Shown here: positions 19,263 to 28,352 of the stretch, piece by piece
Position numbering within the stretch: position 1 is the stretch's first letter
Layout of the letters: every line of letters begins with the position of its first letter
Assembly: GCF_003932505.1 (NCBI RefSeq)
Contig: NZ_QZMU01000001.1
Span: 868,001-932,000 of the forward strand
DNA from: Thiohalobacter thiocyanaticus
GTDB taxonomy: Bacteria; Pseudomonadota; Gammaproteobacteria; Thiohalobacterales; Thiohalobacteraceae
Length of the DNA: 64,000 bases
Direction of reading: 5' to 3'
Made by a program: the position numbers and the translations under genes
The notes under the pieces: model-generated
What the model was told of the DNA's origin: nothing
What the model saw: the letters and a program-made list of their open reading frames with translations, nothing else
Databases searched by the model: none

Positions 19263-20780
19263 ATGAAACAGTCGATACAGCTTCGTCTTGGTCAGCATCT
19301 CACCATGACACCCCAGCTGCAGCAGGCCATCCGGCTGCTGCAGCTGTCGACCCTGGAGCTGCAGATGGAAATCCAGCAGGCGCTGGATTCCAACCTGATG
19401 CTGGAGGCTGTCGACGGGACCGAGGCGGAACCCCGGACCGAGGCCGAAGACCGCAGCGAGGCCGAGGCCGAAACCGTCAAGGAGGCCGCGACCGAGTCGG
19501 CCGAGACCGGCGGCGAAACCGAATACAGCCAGGCCGATTCCGACCTGGGCGCCACCGCCAACGACATCCCCGACGACCTGCCGGTGGACACCGGCTGGGA
19601 CGACATCTACGACTCCGGTGCGACCAGCTACAGCGCCCCCGCCGGCGATGACGACCGCGACTACCTGGAGACACACAACACCGGCAGCGAAAGCCTGCAG
19701 GAGCATCTCACCTGGCAGATGGAGATGTCGCCCTTCACCGAGACCGACCAGGCCATCGCCACCGCCATCATCGATTCCATCAACGACGATGGCTATCTGG
19801 GCATGCCGCTGGAGGACATCCACCAGGGCCTGCTGGAAAGCCATCCGGAACTCGAGTTCGACGAGGTCGAGGCGGTACTGCACCGCATCCAGCACTTCGA
19901 CCCCATCGGGGTCGGCGCCCGCTCGCCCGGCGAGTGCCTGGAGATCCAGCTCAGGCAGCTCGACCCGGACACCCCCTGGCGCGACACCGCGCTGAAGCTG
20001 ATCCAGCAGCACCTGGAACTGCTGGGCGGGCGCGACTATCAGCAGCTGATGCGCCGCCTCAAGCTCAGCCAGCCGGAGCTGCAGGAAGTGATCGGCCTGA
20101 TCCAGACCCTGAACCCGCGCCCGGGCTCGGCCATCTCCACCGCCACCGCCGAGTACGTCATCCCCGACGTCTTCGTCCATAAGGACAAGAAGGGCCAGTG
20201 GCGGGTGGAGCTCAACCCTGACGCCGTGCCCAAGCTGCGCATCAATTCGCAGTACGCCGGTCTGGTGAAACGGGCCGACAACAGCGCCGACAACAACTAC
20301 CTGCGCAACCACCTGCAGGAGGCTCGCTGGTTCATCAAAAGCCTGCAGAGCCGCAACGAGACCCTGCTCAAGGTAGGGCGTTGCATTGTCGAGCGTCAGC
20401 GCGCATTCTTCGATTATGGAGAAGAGGCGATGAAGCCGCTGGTGCTGCGCGACGTGGCCGAGGCGGTGGAAATGCATGAATCGACCATATCGAGGGTCAC
20501 AACCCAGAAATACATGCACACCCCGCGCGGCATCTACGAGTTCAAGTACTTCTTCTCCAGCCATGTCGGCACCGCCGACGGCGGCGAATGTTCCGCCACG
20601 GCCATCCGGGCCATGATCAAGAAACTGGTGGCGGGCGAGAACCCCGCCAAGCCCCTGAGTGACAGCAAGATCGCCGATCTGCTATCCGACGAAGGTATCA
20701 ATGTTGCGCGACGCACGATCGCCAAATACCGCGAGGCGATGGCCATTCCGCCGTCCAATGAACGCAAACGACTCGCCTGA
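19263..20780 (+). CDS. rpoN: RNA polymerase sigma-54 factor
   Basis: RpoN directs RNA polymerase to -24/-12 promoters and needs ATP-driven activators. The 505-residue protein has the glutamine/leucine-rich region I ([22 protein letters not shown] split over the N-terminus) and an acidic region II rich in Glu and Thr. The core-binding region follows, then the C-terminal DNA-binding part with the RpoN box [10 protein letters not shown] at about 482-491. It sits between lptB and hpf, the standard location. A possible sigma-54 promoter lies just upstream. Confidence 0.96.
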   Translation: MKQSIQLRLGQHLTMTPQLQQAIRLLQLSTLELQMEIQQALDSNLMLEAVDGTEAEPRTEAEDRSEAEAETVKEAATESAETGGETEYSQADSDLGATANDIPDDLPVDTGWDDIYDSGATSYSAPAGDDDRDYLETHNTGSESLQEHLTWQMEMSPFTETDQAIATAIIDSINDDGYLGMPLEDIHQGLLESHPELEFDEVEAVLHRIQHFDPIGVGARSPGECLEIQLRQLDPDTPWRDTALKLIQQHLELLGGRDYQQLMRRLKLSQPELQEVIGLIQTLNPRPGSAISTATAEYVIPDVFVHKDKKGQWRVELNPDAVPKLRINSQYAGLVKRADNSADNNYLRNHLQEARWFIKSLQSRNETLLKVGRCIVERQRAFFDYGEEAMKPLVLRDVAEAVEMHESTISRVTTQKYMHTPRGIYEFKYFFSSHVGTADGGECSATAIRAMIKKLVAGENPAKPLSDSKIADLLSDEGINVARRTIAKYREAMAIPPSNERKRLA

Positions 20781-20817
20781 ACCTCTACATATCATCCGCA
20801 CCTTAAGGAGTGGCGCC

Positions 20818-21147
20818 ATGCAAATCATTCTCACCGGTCACCACGTTGACATCACCGACGCCCTGCGCGACTACGTCAACAGCAAGATGGAACGCCTGGA
20901 ACGGCATTTCGACAATGTGACCGACATCCATGTCGTGCTGAGTGTGGAAAAGCTGCGCCAGAACGCCGAGGCCACGATCAACGTCAACGGCGGCAAGATC
21001 TTCGCCGACAGCACCGAGGAAGACATGTACGCCGCCATCGATGCCCTGGTCGACAAACTCGATCGGCAGGTGAAGAAGCACAAGGAAAAGCTCAAGGATC
21101 ACCACCGCGCCGAAGGCAACAACGTCAAGACATCCACCGCGGAATAA
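20818..21147 (+). CDS. hpf: ribosome hibernation promoting factor
   Basis: The 109-residue HPF/YfiA-family protein binds the 30S decoding region and promotes ribosome dimerisation or inactivation in stationary phase. The N-terminus MQIILTGHHVDITDALRDYV, the middle VEKLRQNAEATI and the basic tail (KLDRQVKKHKEKLKDH) match the short form. AAGGAG at 20805-20810 is a strong ribosome-binding site. It lies 37 bp after rpoN. Confidence 0.94.
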   Translation: MQIILTGHHVDITDALRDYVNSKMERLERHFDNVTDIHVVLSVEKLRQNAEATINVNGGKIFADSTEEDMYAAIDALVDKLDRQVKKHKEKLKDHHRAEGNNVKTSTAE

Positions 21148-21194
21148 ACCCGGCGCCGGGCCGACCCGTCCGGCAGGAGGAAACAGCGGAGACC

Positions 21195-21668
21195 ATGAAT
21201 ATCACCGAACTTATCAGCCCGCAACGGGTCGTCGCCCGGCTCGGTACCACCAGCAAGAAGCGCGCCCTGGAACAACTGGCCGAGCTGCTCGCCGGCCATG
21301 CCCCCAGCCTCACGCCGGAGGAGATCTTCGACAGCCTGATCGGGCGCGAGCGCCTGGGCAGCACCGGCCTGGGCCAGGGCGTGGCCCTGCCCCACGGCCG
21401 TCTGGCCGGCCTCACGGAGCCGCTGGGCGCCTTCGCCAGCCTGGACCCGGCCATCGACTTCGATGCCATCGACCACCAGCCGGTCGATCTCATGTTCGCC
21501 CTGTTGGTGCCGGCCGAATCCACCGACGAACACCTGCAGATCCTGGCCGACCTGGCCCGGCGCTTCAGCGACAAGGGCTTCACCGAGGACCTGCGCCACG
21601 CCGCCACCGGCGAGGAGCTGTATCAACGTTTTCTGACCCAGGACGCCCGGCAGCGCGAATCGGCATGA
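21195..21668 (+). CDS. ptsN: nitrogen-regulatory PTS EIIA (EIIA-Ntr)
   Basis: PtsN is the output protein of PTS-Ntr. In other bacteria its phosphorylation state controls potassium uptake, nitrogen genes and other targets. The 157-residue protein has the phosphorylated His at position 67 within GQGVALPHGRL, and LMFALLVPAESTDEHLQILADLA further on. GGAGG upstream is a good ribosome-binding site. It overlaps hprK by four bases, which suggests translational coupling to the HPr kinase. Confidence 0.95.
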   Translation: MNITELISPQRVVARLGTTSKKRALEQLAELLAGHAPSLTPEEIFDSLIGRERLGSTGLGQGVALPHGRLAGLTEPLGAFASLDPAIDFDAIDHQPVDLMFALLVPAESTDEHLQILADLARRFSDKGFTEDLRHAATGEELYQRFLTQDARQRESA

Positions 21669-22606
21669 GCAGGCACCTGACCGTGGGCGAGCTGTTCGAT
21701 GCCCTGCAGCGGCGCCTCGGTCTGACCTGGGTCAGCGGTGAGCGCGAACGCTCCCTGCACTTCGACAGCACCGACGACGCCCAGACGGGCTCCCTGGTCG
21801 GGCACCTCAACTTCATCCATAATCACTGCATCCAGATCATCGACCGGATCGAGCTGGCCTATCTGAACGACCTGGAACCCGAACGCCGGGACGAAGCACT
21901 CGATCACCTGTTCGCCCCCGTCACCGACGCCGTCATCCTGGCCAATATCGAGCCGCCGGCCGACCTGCTCCAGGCGGCCGCGCTCAAGGGCACGCCGCTG
22001 CTCACCTCCACCCAGCACGGGCCGGAGCTGATCAACCACATCGAGTACTACTACGCCCACTATCATTCCACCAAGCTGGTCATCCACGGCGTGTTCATGG
22101 AGGTCATGGGCATCGGGCTGCTGATCACCGGCGATGCCGCCATCGGCAAGAGCGAGCTGGCGCTGGAGCTGATCAGCCGCGGCCACCGTCTGATCGCCGA
22201 TGACAGCCCCGAGTTCGCCCAGGTCGCCCCGGACATCCTGAGCGGCACCTGCCCGCCGGTACTGCGCGACTTCCTGGAGGTGCGCGGCCTTGGTATCCTC
22301 AACATCCGCGCCATGTACGGCGAGAGCGCGATCAAGTACAGCAAGTACCTGCGCCTGATCATCCACCTGCAGCAGATGGAGGACGACGCGCTGCGCCAGA
22401 TCGACCGCCTGCGCGGCAGCTACCACACCCGGCGCATCCTGGAGGTGGAGGTGCCGGAGATCACCCTGCCGGTGGCGCCGGGCCGCAACCTGGCGGTACT
22501 GGTGGAGGCCGCCGCCCGCAAGCACATCCTGACCATGCGCGGCCACGACGCCGGCGAGGAACTCATTCAACGACAGCGGGAACAGATTCAGCAAACGCCT
22601 GAATGA
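21665..22606 (+). CDS. hprK: HPr kinase/phosphorylase
   Basis: HprK phosphorylates and dephosphorylates HPr at Ser46 and so tunes the PTS relay. The 313-residue protein has the N-terminal domain, then HGVFMEVMGIGLL, the P-loop GDAAIGKSE (about 156-164) and the family signature LEVRGLGILNIRAMYG. All elements needed for catalysis appear intact. E. coli lacks this gene, while many beta- and some gammaproteobacteria have it. It is embedded in a chain of four-base overlaps: ptsN-hprK-rapZ-EIIA. Confidence 0.95.
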   Translation: MSRHLTVGELFDALQRRLGLTWVSGERERSLHFDSTDDAQTGSLVGHLNFIHNHCIQIIDRIELAYLNDLEPERRDEALDHLFAPVTDAVILANIEPPADLLQAAALKGTPLLTSTQHGPELINHIEYYYAHYHSTKLVIHGVFMEVMGIGLLITGDAAIGKSELALELISRGHRLIADDSPEFAQVAPDILSGTCPPVLRDFLEVRGLGILNIRAMYGESAIKYSKYLRLIIHLQQMEDDALRQIDRLRGSYHTRRILEVEVPEITLPVAPGRNLAVLVEAAARKHILTMRGHDAGEELIQRQREQIQQTPE

Positions 22607-23451
22607 AACTCATCATCGTCAGCGGGCTGTCGGGCTCGGGCAAGAGCGTGGCCCTGAACACCCTGGAAGACCTGGGCTACTACTGCGTGGACAACCTGCC
22701 AGTCGCCCTGCTGGAGCCGCTCGCCCGCGAACTGACCACCGCTCGCCAGGACCGCGCCGCCGTCGGCATCGATGCCCGCAACCACCGCCAGGACCTGTCC
22801 CGCTTCCGCGACATTCTCGCCGGGCTCGAGGCCCAGGACATCCAGACCCAGATCGTCTTCCTGCAGGCCTCGGACGAGACCCTGCTCAAGCGCTTCAGCG
22901 AGACCCGCCGCAAACACCCGCTGACCGGCGGCGACACCACTCTGGCCGACGCCATCCGCAGCGAGCGCAACCTGCTCGAGCCCATTTCCGCCAGCGCCAC
23001 CCTGCACATCGACACCACCCACACCAACCTGCATCAGCTGCGCGACCTGGTGCAGGAGCGCCTGGCCGACAGCCGGCCCGACCGCCTGTCGCTGCTGTTC
23101 AAATCCTTCGGCTACAAACACGGCCTGCCGGACGATGCCGACTTCGTCTTCGACGTGCGCTGTCTGCCCAACCCGCACTGGATCCAGGGCCTGCGGCCGC
23201 TGACCGGCCGCGACCAGGCGGTGATTGCCTACCTGGAGGAGCAGTCACCGGTGGACGCCATGTTCCGGGAGCTGTGCCGTTTTCTCGACGACTGGCTGCC
23301 GGCCTTCGAGAAGGGGAGCCGGCGCTACCTGACCGTGGCGCTCGGCTGCACCGGTGGCCAGCACCGCTCGGTCTACATGGCCGAAAGGCTGGGCAAACAC
23401 TTCGCCGACCGATATCCTTCCGTGCTGGTCCGTCACCGGGAACTCTCATGA
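22603..23451 (+). CDS. rapZ: RNase adapter protein RapZ
   Basis: In E. coli, RapZ binds the small RNA GlmZ and presents it to RNase E, coupling glucosamine-6-phosphate level to glmS expression. The 282-residue protein has the P-loop GLSGSGKS at about 8-15, DVRCLPNPHW and the C-terminal TVALGCTGGQHRSVYMAERL, a conserved block of the C-terminal domain. GlmZ-type sRNAs were not seen here, so the target in this organism is unknown. Confidence 0.94.
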   Translation: MKLIIVSGLSGSGKSVALNTLEDLGYYCVDNLPVALLEPLARELTTARQDRAAVGIDARNHRQDLSRFRDILAGLEAQDIQTQIVFLQASDETLLKRFSETRRKHPLTGGDTTLADAIRSERNLLEPISASATLHIDTTHTNLHQLRDLVQERLADSRPDRLSLLFKSFGYKHGLPDDADFVFDVRCLPNPHWIQGLRPLTGRDQAVIAYLEEQSPVDAMFRELCRFLDDWLPAFEKGSRRYLTVALGCTGGQHRSVYMAERLGKHFADRYPSVLVRHRELS

Positions 23452-23846
23452 GCGTCGGTCTGCTGATCATCACCCACGGCGACATTGGCAGGATGCTGCT
23501 GCACACCGCCACCCACATGCTGGGGGTGTGCCCGCTGGAGACGCGTGCGCTCAAGGCCAGCTTCGACTGCGACCCCGACGCCACGCTGGCCAGCGCCATC
23601 GAATACGGCCGCGAACTCGATTCCGGCATGGGCGTGCTGATCCTGACCGACATGTACGGCTCCACCCCCAGCAACATCGCCACCCGGGTACAGGATCATG
23701 TCACCGCCAGCGTCGTGGCCGGCATCAATCTGCCCATGCTGGTACGGGTGCTGAACTACCCCCGCCTGAGCCTGCCGGAGCTGGAGGAGAAGGCCCTGTC
23801 AGGCGGGCGCGACGGCGTGCTGCCCTGCCACCCGCAGGAACGGTGA
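23448..23846 (+). CDS. PTS mannose-family EIIA component
   Basis: This is a 132-residue single-domain EIIA of the mannose family. The predicted phosphorylation site is His10 in LLIITHGDIGRMLL. TDMYGSTPSNIATR and GINLPMLVRVLNYP match the fold. No EIIB, EIIC or EIID is present, so sugar transport through it is unlikely. Such orphan EIIA-Man proteins form part of regulatory PTS sets together with HprK, HPr and EI, all of which are here. ATG 23448 overlaps the rapZ stop. Confidence 0.92.
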   Translation: MSVGLLIITHGDIGRMLLHTATHMLGVCPLETRALKASFDCDPDATLASAIEYGRELDSGMGVLILTDMYGSTPSNIATRVQDHVTASVVAGINLPMLVRVLNYPRLSLPELEEKALSGGRDGVLPCHPQER

Positions 23847-24082
23847 TCCTAGAAACCACAGTTGACCGCTCAATGAATCCACAGGGCTGAGGAATGCAAA
23901 AATTTTCATTTTTGACAGGCATTACCGGACGGGTGAGAGCGCTACGCGCCCGATTGCACGTCCGGCGCGCCCGCTGGCGGTGTTGTTCCTCCTTGCAGGG
24001 GATGGCCCTGCAGCGTCGTCGCGCCGTGCCAGCGAACACGCCAGCCACACACTCGGGCGCGTTCAACTGTGGTTTCTAGGAT
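23846..24082. repeat. 237-bp palindromic MITE-like element between EIIA-Man and ptsH
   Basis: ATCCTAGAAACCACAGTTGA at the left end is the exact 20-bp reverse complement of the right end, TCAACTGTGGTTTCTAGGAT. The interior is GC-rich and has further pairs, such as GCTGGCGGTGTTGTTC with GCGAACACGCCAGC. It begins at the last base of the EIIA stop codon. The right arm supplies AGGAT, 6 bp before the ptsH ATG. No transposase or reverse transcriptase is nearby. Confidence 0.85.
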
Positions 24083-24088
24083 AATGCA

Positions 24089-24358
24089 ATGCAGAAAAAA
24101 GAACTCACCATCATCAACAAGCTGGGCCTGCACGCACGCGCGGCGGCCAAGCTGGTCACCCTGGCTTCGGAGTTCGACAGCAACATTAAGATCGCCCGCA
24201 ACGGCCAGCAGGTCAACGGCAAGAGCATCATGGGCATCATGATGCTGGCCGCCTCCAGAGGCACCACCCTGGAGGTGAGCGCCGAGGGCAGCGACGAAGC
24301 CGAGGCCATGGCCGCCATCGAGAAACTGATCGGGGAGCGTTTCCATGAACCGGAATAA
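24089..24358 (+). CDS. ptsH: phosphocarrier protein HPr
   Basis: HPr passes phosphate from EI to EIIA proteins. In the 89-residue protein the catalytic His15 lies in NKLGLHARAAAKLV. The regulatory Ser46 is in NGKSIMGIMMLAA, so both the PEP relay and HprK control are possible. The start at 24089 is set by AGGAT at 24078-24082, which belongs to the right arm of the palindromic element just upstream. ptsI follows after 13 bp. Confidence 0.95.
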   Translation: MQKKELTIINKLGLHARAAAKLVTLASEFDSNIKIARNGQQVNGKSIMGIMMLAASRGTTLEVSAEGSDEAEAMAAIEKLIGERFHEPE

Positions 24359-24371
24359 GGCTGACTGACAG

Positions 24372-26114
24372 GTGGCCGTGCAGCTTTCGGGCATCGGCGT
24401 CTCGCGCGGCATTGCCATCGGCAGGGCCCACCTGCTCGAACGCCACCATCTCGACGTCACCGAATACCGGATCACCGAAGATCTGATCGAGGCCGAGGTC
24501 GAGCGCTTCCGCCTGGCCCTTGGCGGGGCGCGCGAGCAGTTGCGCGGCATTCGCGGCCGTATCCCCCCCGACACCAGCGCCGACATCGTCGAGTTCATCG
24601 ACACCCACCTGTTGATGCTGGAGGACTCCACCCTGACGGTGGCCCCGGAACTGCTCATCCGCAACCAGGGCATCAATGCCGAGTGGGCGCTCAAGCAGCA
24701 GCGCGACGCCCTGGTGCAGGTGTTCGAGGCCATGGACGACGCCTACCTGCGCACCCGCAAGGACGACATCGACCATGTGGTCAGCCGCATTCAGCGCCTG
24801 CTGGTACACGACGAGAAAGTCCAGGACCTGGGGGCTGCTGACCACCTCAAGGGCAGCATCGTGCTGGCCGACGAGCTGACCCCGGCCGACGCCGTACTGC
24901 TGTATCACCAGGGCGCAGCCGGCTTCATCACCGAGTACGGCGGGCCGCTGTCGCACACCGCCATCGTCGCCCGCAGTCTGCGCATCCCGACCCTGGTCGG
25001 CGTGCACAACATCCACCGCTACATCCAGGATGGGGAGACTCTGATCCTGGACGGCCAGGAAGGCCTGGTGCTGGCCGGCGCCGACGCGCCCGTGCTCGAG
25101 CATTACCGCCAGCGCCAGGCAGAGGAGCTGGAACGAGCCCACGTCCTGGTCAAGACCCGGTACGAACCGGCCTGCACGCAGGATGGCGTCTCCATCCGGC
25201 TGCTGGGCAACATCGAGCTGCTGGAGGATGTCGAGGAGGTCATCGACGCCGGTGCCGAAGGCGTGGGCCTGTACCGCACCGAGTTCCTGTACATGAATCG
25301 CGAGGACACGCCGGACGAGGAGGAGCAGCTCGAACACTACCGCGCTGTCATCGACCAGCTCCGCGGCCGGCCGCTGACCATCCGCACCCTGGACCTGGGC
25401 GCGGACAAGGCGCTGGACCAGGAAACGGCGCATCACTGCGCCAATCCCGCCCTGGGCCTGCGCGCCATCCGTCTGTGCCTGCACGACCCGAGCCTGTTCC
25501 GGCCCCAGCTCAAGGCGGTACTGCGGGCCGCTGCCCTGGGCCCGGTGGAGATGATGCTGCCCATGCTCTCCAGCCTGGGCGAACTGCGCCAGGCCCTGGC
25601 CCTGATCGCGGAGGTCAAGCAGGAGCTGGCCGCCGAGGGTAAGGACTTCGATGCCGCCATGCCGGTCGGCGGCATGATCGAGGTACCGGCGGCCGCGCTG
25701 GCCGCGGACATGTTCGCCGCCGAGCTGGATTTCCTGTCCATCGGCACCAACGATCTGATCCAGTACACGCTTGCCATCGACCGCGTCGATGACGAGGTGA
25801 ATTATCTCTACGACCCCACCCACCCGGCGGTGCTGGATCTGATCCGGCGCATCATCCAGGCCGGCGCCCGCCACAAGGTGCCGGTGTCCATGTGCGGCGA
25901 GATGGCCGGCGATCCTCTCTACAGCCGGCTGCTGCTGGGACTGGGGCTGAACAGCTTCAGCATGCAGGCCTCCTCGCTGCTCGAGGTCAAGCACCTGATC
26001 CGCCAGACCCGGCTGGATCGCATCATGGAACCGGTCGAGACCCTGATGCAGACCTGGGATCCGGACCGGCGCGCCGAACTGCTCGCACAGATCCAGAACC
26101 TCCAATGCACGTGA
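24372..26114 (+). CDS. ptsI: PTS phosphoenolpyruvate-protein phosphotransferase (EI)
   Basis: EI autophosphorylates from PEP and feeds HPr. The 580-residue protein starts at GTG 24372 and has the active-site block GGPLSHTAIVARSL, with the phosphorylated His near position 195. The PEP-binding region includes LYRTEFLYMNR, IRTLDLGADK and the signature DFLSIGTNDLIQYTLAIDR, with GEMAGDPLYSRLLLGLG near the end. It is the sugar-type EI without the GAF domain of PtsP. With HPr, HprK and two EIIA proteins it completes a soluble relay. Confidence 0.95.
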   Translation: MAVQLSGIGVSRGIAIGRAHLLERHHLDVTEYRITEDLIEAEVERFRLALGGAREQLRGIRGRIPPDTSADIVEFIDTHLLMLEDSTLTVAPELLIRNQGINAEWALKQQRDALVQVFEAMDDAYLRTRKDDIDHVVSRIQRLLVHDEKVQDLGAADHLKGSIVLADELTPADAVLLYHQGAAGFITEYGGPLSHTAIVARSLRIPTLVGVHNIHRYIQDGETLILDGQEGLVLAGADAPVLEHYRQRQAEELERAHVLVKTRYEPACTQDGVSIRLLGNIELLEDVEEVIDAGAEGVGLYRTEFLYMNREDTPDEEEQLEHYRAVIDQLRGRPLTIRTLDLGADKALDQETAHHCANPALGLRAIRLCLHDPSLFRPQLKAVLRAAALGPVEMMLPMLSSLGELRQALALIAEVKQELAAEGKDFDAAMPVGGMIEVPAAALAADMFAAELDFLSIGTNDLIQYTLAIDRVDDEVNYLYDPTHPAVLDLIRRIIQAGARHKVPVSMCGEMAGDPLYSRLLLGLGLNSFSMQASSLLEVKHLIRQTRLDRIMEPVETLMQTWDPDRRAELLAQIQNLQCT

Positions 26115-26125
26115 TGCCGGCTGCG

Positions 26126-26155
26126 AAAAAAACGGCGGCAGGATGACGCCTGCCG
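26126..26155 (-). terminator. hairpin with flanking A-tract after ptsI
   Basis: CGGCAGG and CCTGCCG (26136-26155) form a 7-bp stem, with seven A residues on the left (26126-26132). Read on the minus strand this is stem then T-tract, the shape of an intrinsic terminator. No minus-strand gene ends here, so its use is doubtful. On the plus strand it is only a hairpin between ptsI and mgtE. Confidence 0.25.
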
Positions 26156-26230
26156 ACCGTCCCTGCTAAACTGCGGCGGAATCAACGTCTTGCCCATAGC
26201 GGGCGAGTCTCGCGCTGAGGACCCCGCCGC

Positions 26231-27592
26231 ATGGCCGACAGCCACAAGGACACCACCCAGGCCCAGGACCATCTGCACAAGGTCTCGGATGCACTGGCCT
26301 CGGGTGCGGCCAGCCGGGTGCGGCGCCTGATCCACAATCTCCGTCCGGCGGAGATCGCCCACGTCCTCGAATCCATCCCCAAGGACCCCCGCATCATCCT
26401 GTGGGAACTGGTCGACCCCGACGACCGCGGCGAAGTACTGCTGCACGTGGGCGACGAGGTCCGTTCCGGCCTGATCAAGGAGATGGAGGCCGGCGAGCTG
26501 GTCGCGCTGACCGAGAACCTCGATACCGACGACCTGGCCGACCTGCTGCAGGACCTGCCCGGCACCGTCATCCACGAGGTGTTGCGGTCCATGGACCTGC
26601 AGAACCGCCACCGGCTGGAATCGGTACTGTCCTATTCGGAGGACACCGCCGGCGGTCTGATGAACGTGGACACCATCACGGTCCGGGCCGATGTCAGCCT
26701 GGACGTGGTGCTGCGCTACCTGCGCCTGCGCGGCAACCTGCCGGATCTGACCGACAGCCTGATGGTGGTGGACCGCAACGACCGCTATCTCGGACTGCTG
26801 CCGCTGTCCAGCCTGCTGACCACGGATCCGGAACTCAGCGTGGCCGAGGTGATGGTGCGCGACGTGGAAGGCATCCCGGCCGAGACCACGGCGGTCCAGG
26901 TGGCCAAGCTGTTCGAGGACCGGGACCTCATTTCCGCGCCGGTCATCGATCAGAACGGCCGGCTGCTGGGCCGTATCACCATCGACGACGTGGTCGACGT
27001 CATCCGCGACGAGGCCGACCACTCGCTGATGAGCATGGCCGGTCTGAACGAGGAAGGCGACATCTTCGCCCCGGTGTTCGCCAGCACCCGGCGGCGCTCG
27101 ATCTGGCTCGGCATCAACCTGATGACCGCCTTGCTCGCCTCCTGGGTGATCGGCCTGTTCGAGGCCACCCTGCAGCAGATCGTCGCACTCGCCGTGCTGA
27201 TGCCGATCGTCGCCAGCATGGGCGGCATCGCCGGCAGTCAGACCCTGACCATCGTCATCCGCGGCCTGGCGCTGAACCAGATCGGCAAATCCAATTCACG
27301 GCTGCTGATGACCAAGGAACTGGCCGTCGGCGCGCTCAACGGGATATTGTGGTCGGTCGTGGTGGCAGTGATCGCCGCGCTCTGGTTTCAGAGTGCGCAG
27401 GTGGGCATCATCATCGGTGCTGCCATCATCATCAACCTGGCCTTCGCCGCCCTGGCCGGCTTCGGCATCCCGCTGATGCTGCAGCGCATGGGTATCGACC
27501 CCGCGCTGGCCGGCAGCGTGCTGCTCACCACCGTCACCGACGTGATCGGTTTTCTGGCCTTTCTGGGGCTGGGGACGATATTCCTGCTGTAG
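26231..27592 (+). CDS. mgtE: MgtE-type magnesium transporter
   Basis: The 453-residue protein is a Mg2+ channel/transporter. It has an N-terminal helical domain with repeats such as LRPAEIAHVLESIP and LADLLQDLPGTV, then two CBS domains (from TAGGLMNVDTITV and from VAEVMVRDVEGIP). The C-terminal membrane part has RSIWLGINLMTALLASWV and ASMGGIAGSQTLTIVIRGLAL. The CBS domains close the pore at high Mg2+ in homologs. It lies 116 bp after ptsI and may be a separate unit. Confidence 0.94.
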   Translation: MADSHKDTTQAQDHLHKVSDALASGAASRVRRLIHNLRPAEIAHVLESIPKDPRIILWELVDPDDRGEVLLHVGDEVRSGLIKEMEAGELVALTENLDTDDLADLLQDLPGTVIHEVLRSMDLQNRHRLESVLSYSEDTAGGLMNVDTITVRADVSLDVVLRYLRLRGNLPDLTDSLMVVDRNDRYLGLLPLSSLLTTDPELSVAEVMVRDVEGIPAETTAVQVAKLFEDRDLISAPVIDQNGRLLGRITIDDVVDVIRDEADHSLMSMAGLNEEGDIFAPVFASTRRRSIWLGINLMTALLASWVIGLFEATLQQIVALAVLMPIVASMGGIAGSQTLTIVIRGLALNQIGKSNSRLLMTKELAVGALNGILWSVVVAVIAALWFQSAQVGIIIGAAIIINLAFAALAGFGIPLMLQRMGIDPALAGSVLLTTVTDVIGFLAFLGLGTIFLL

Positions 27593-27645
27593 ATGAAGTA
27601 GCCGAGGGAAACGGGCCTTCCGGCGTACCGTGGCTACTTCAGTCC

Positions 27646-27716
27646 CGTCATCCCCGCGCAGGCGGGGATCCAATAACCACAGCGGTATCTGGATCCCCGC
27701 CTGCGCGGGGATGACG
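27646..27716. repeat. CGTCATCCCCGC-type palindromic repeat
   Basis: CGTCATCCCCGCGCAGGCGG pairs with GGATCCCCGCCTGCGCGGGGATGACG (given in part) around a short spacer. Related copies are at 41932-42009, 52074-52132 and 56654-56681. It lies between the convergent mgtE and DUF302 genes. Confidence 0.8.
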
Positions 27717-27764
27717 ACAGTGGTTTGACAACCTGGATTTATGCAATGATTGGGTTAACGGGCC

Positions 27765-28271
27765 CTAGAACGCCCCCGTGGCTCCGGCCTCCATGATCCG
27801 CAGCAGCTTGTCGTTGATGCCCTGCGCCATCTCCTTCAGCTCCGGCGACAACGGCGTGTTGTCGATGAGCAGATCCAGGTCCAGCATCATCAGCCAGGTC
27901 TGGCCTTCCGAGTCCTCGACCAGGGCGATGCGGCAGGGCATGTAGGCGGCGAAGATGGCGTTGTACATGACCATCCTGTGGGCGTCACCGGGATTGCAGA
28001 ACTGCATGATGTGCAGTGGACCGGAATCCACACCGCGCGCCTTCAGTTCCTCCGACACCGGCTGGTGGGCGACGATCTTCATGTTCAGCTCCGCCGCCTT
28101 GGAGCGCATGAAGTCCATGGCGTCAACGACACTGACACCCTCCTCCAGCGGCATCCTCACCACGGTCTGGGCGATGTCGAAACGCTGGGCACCGTTGTCG
28201 GCGGCCTCCTCGGCGTGGGCGGAAAACGCAAGACCCAGCGCCAGCAACAGGGCGGTAAACAGATTTCTCAT
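27765..28271 (-). CDS. DUF302 family periplasmic protein
   Basis: The 168-residue exported protein has a signal peptide (MRNLFTALLLALGLAFSAHA, cleaved before EEAAD). The mature part resembles DUF302: MPLEEGVSVVDAMDFMRSKAAEL, then IMQFCNPGDAHRMVMYN and AAYMPCRIALVED with two Cys residues, and WLMMLDLDLLI. The family has a small TBP-like fold and is often found in sulfur-oxidising bacteria; its function is unknown. It lies 81 bp downstream of the ETHE1-like gene on the same strand. Confidence 0.8.
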   Translation of the reverse strand: MRNLFTALLLALGLAFSAHAEEAADNGAQRFDIAQTVVRMPLEEGVSVVDAMDFMRSKAAELNMKIVAHQPVSEELKARGVDSGPLHIMQFCNPGDAHRMVMYNAIFAAYMPCRIALVEDSEGQTWLMMLDLDLLIDNTPLSPELKEMAQGINDKLLRIMEAGATGAF

Positions 28272-28352
28272 CTCGGCTCCTCGACAGAGTGTTTAAGCAT
28301 CAAGCTTAGTTGATGCCGGCGGACGCGCAACACAGCGCAGCCCGAAGTCGCT

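Noticed and set aside
23846-24082. Retron-like msr-msd RNA
   Set aside because: The nested inverted repeats recall one, but no reverse transcriptase is near and the ends look like a MITE.
26126-26155. Intrinsic terminator for ptsI
   Set aside because: The tract of A lies before the stem on the plus strand, so the polarity is wrong for ptsI.
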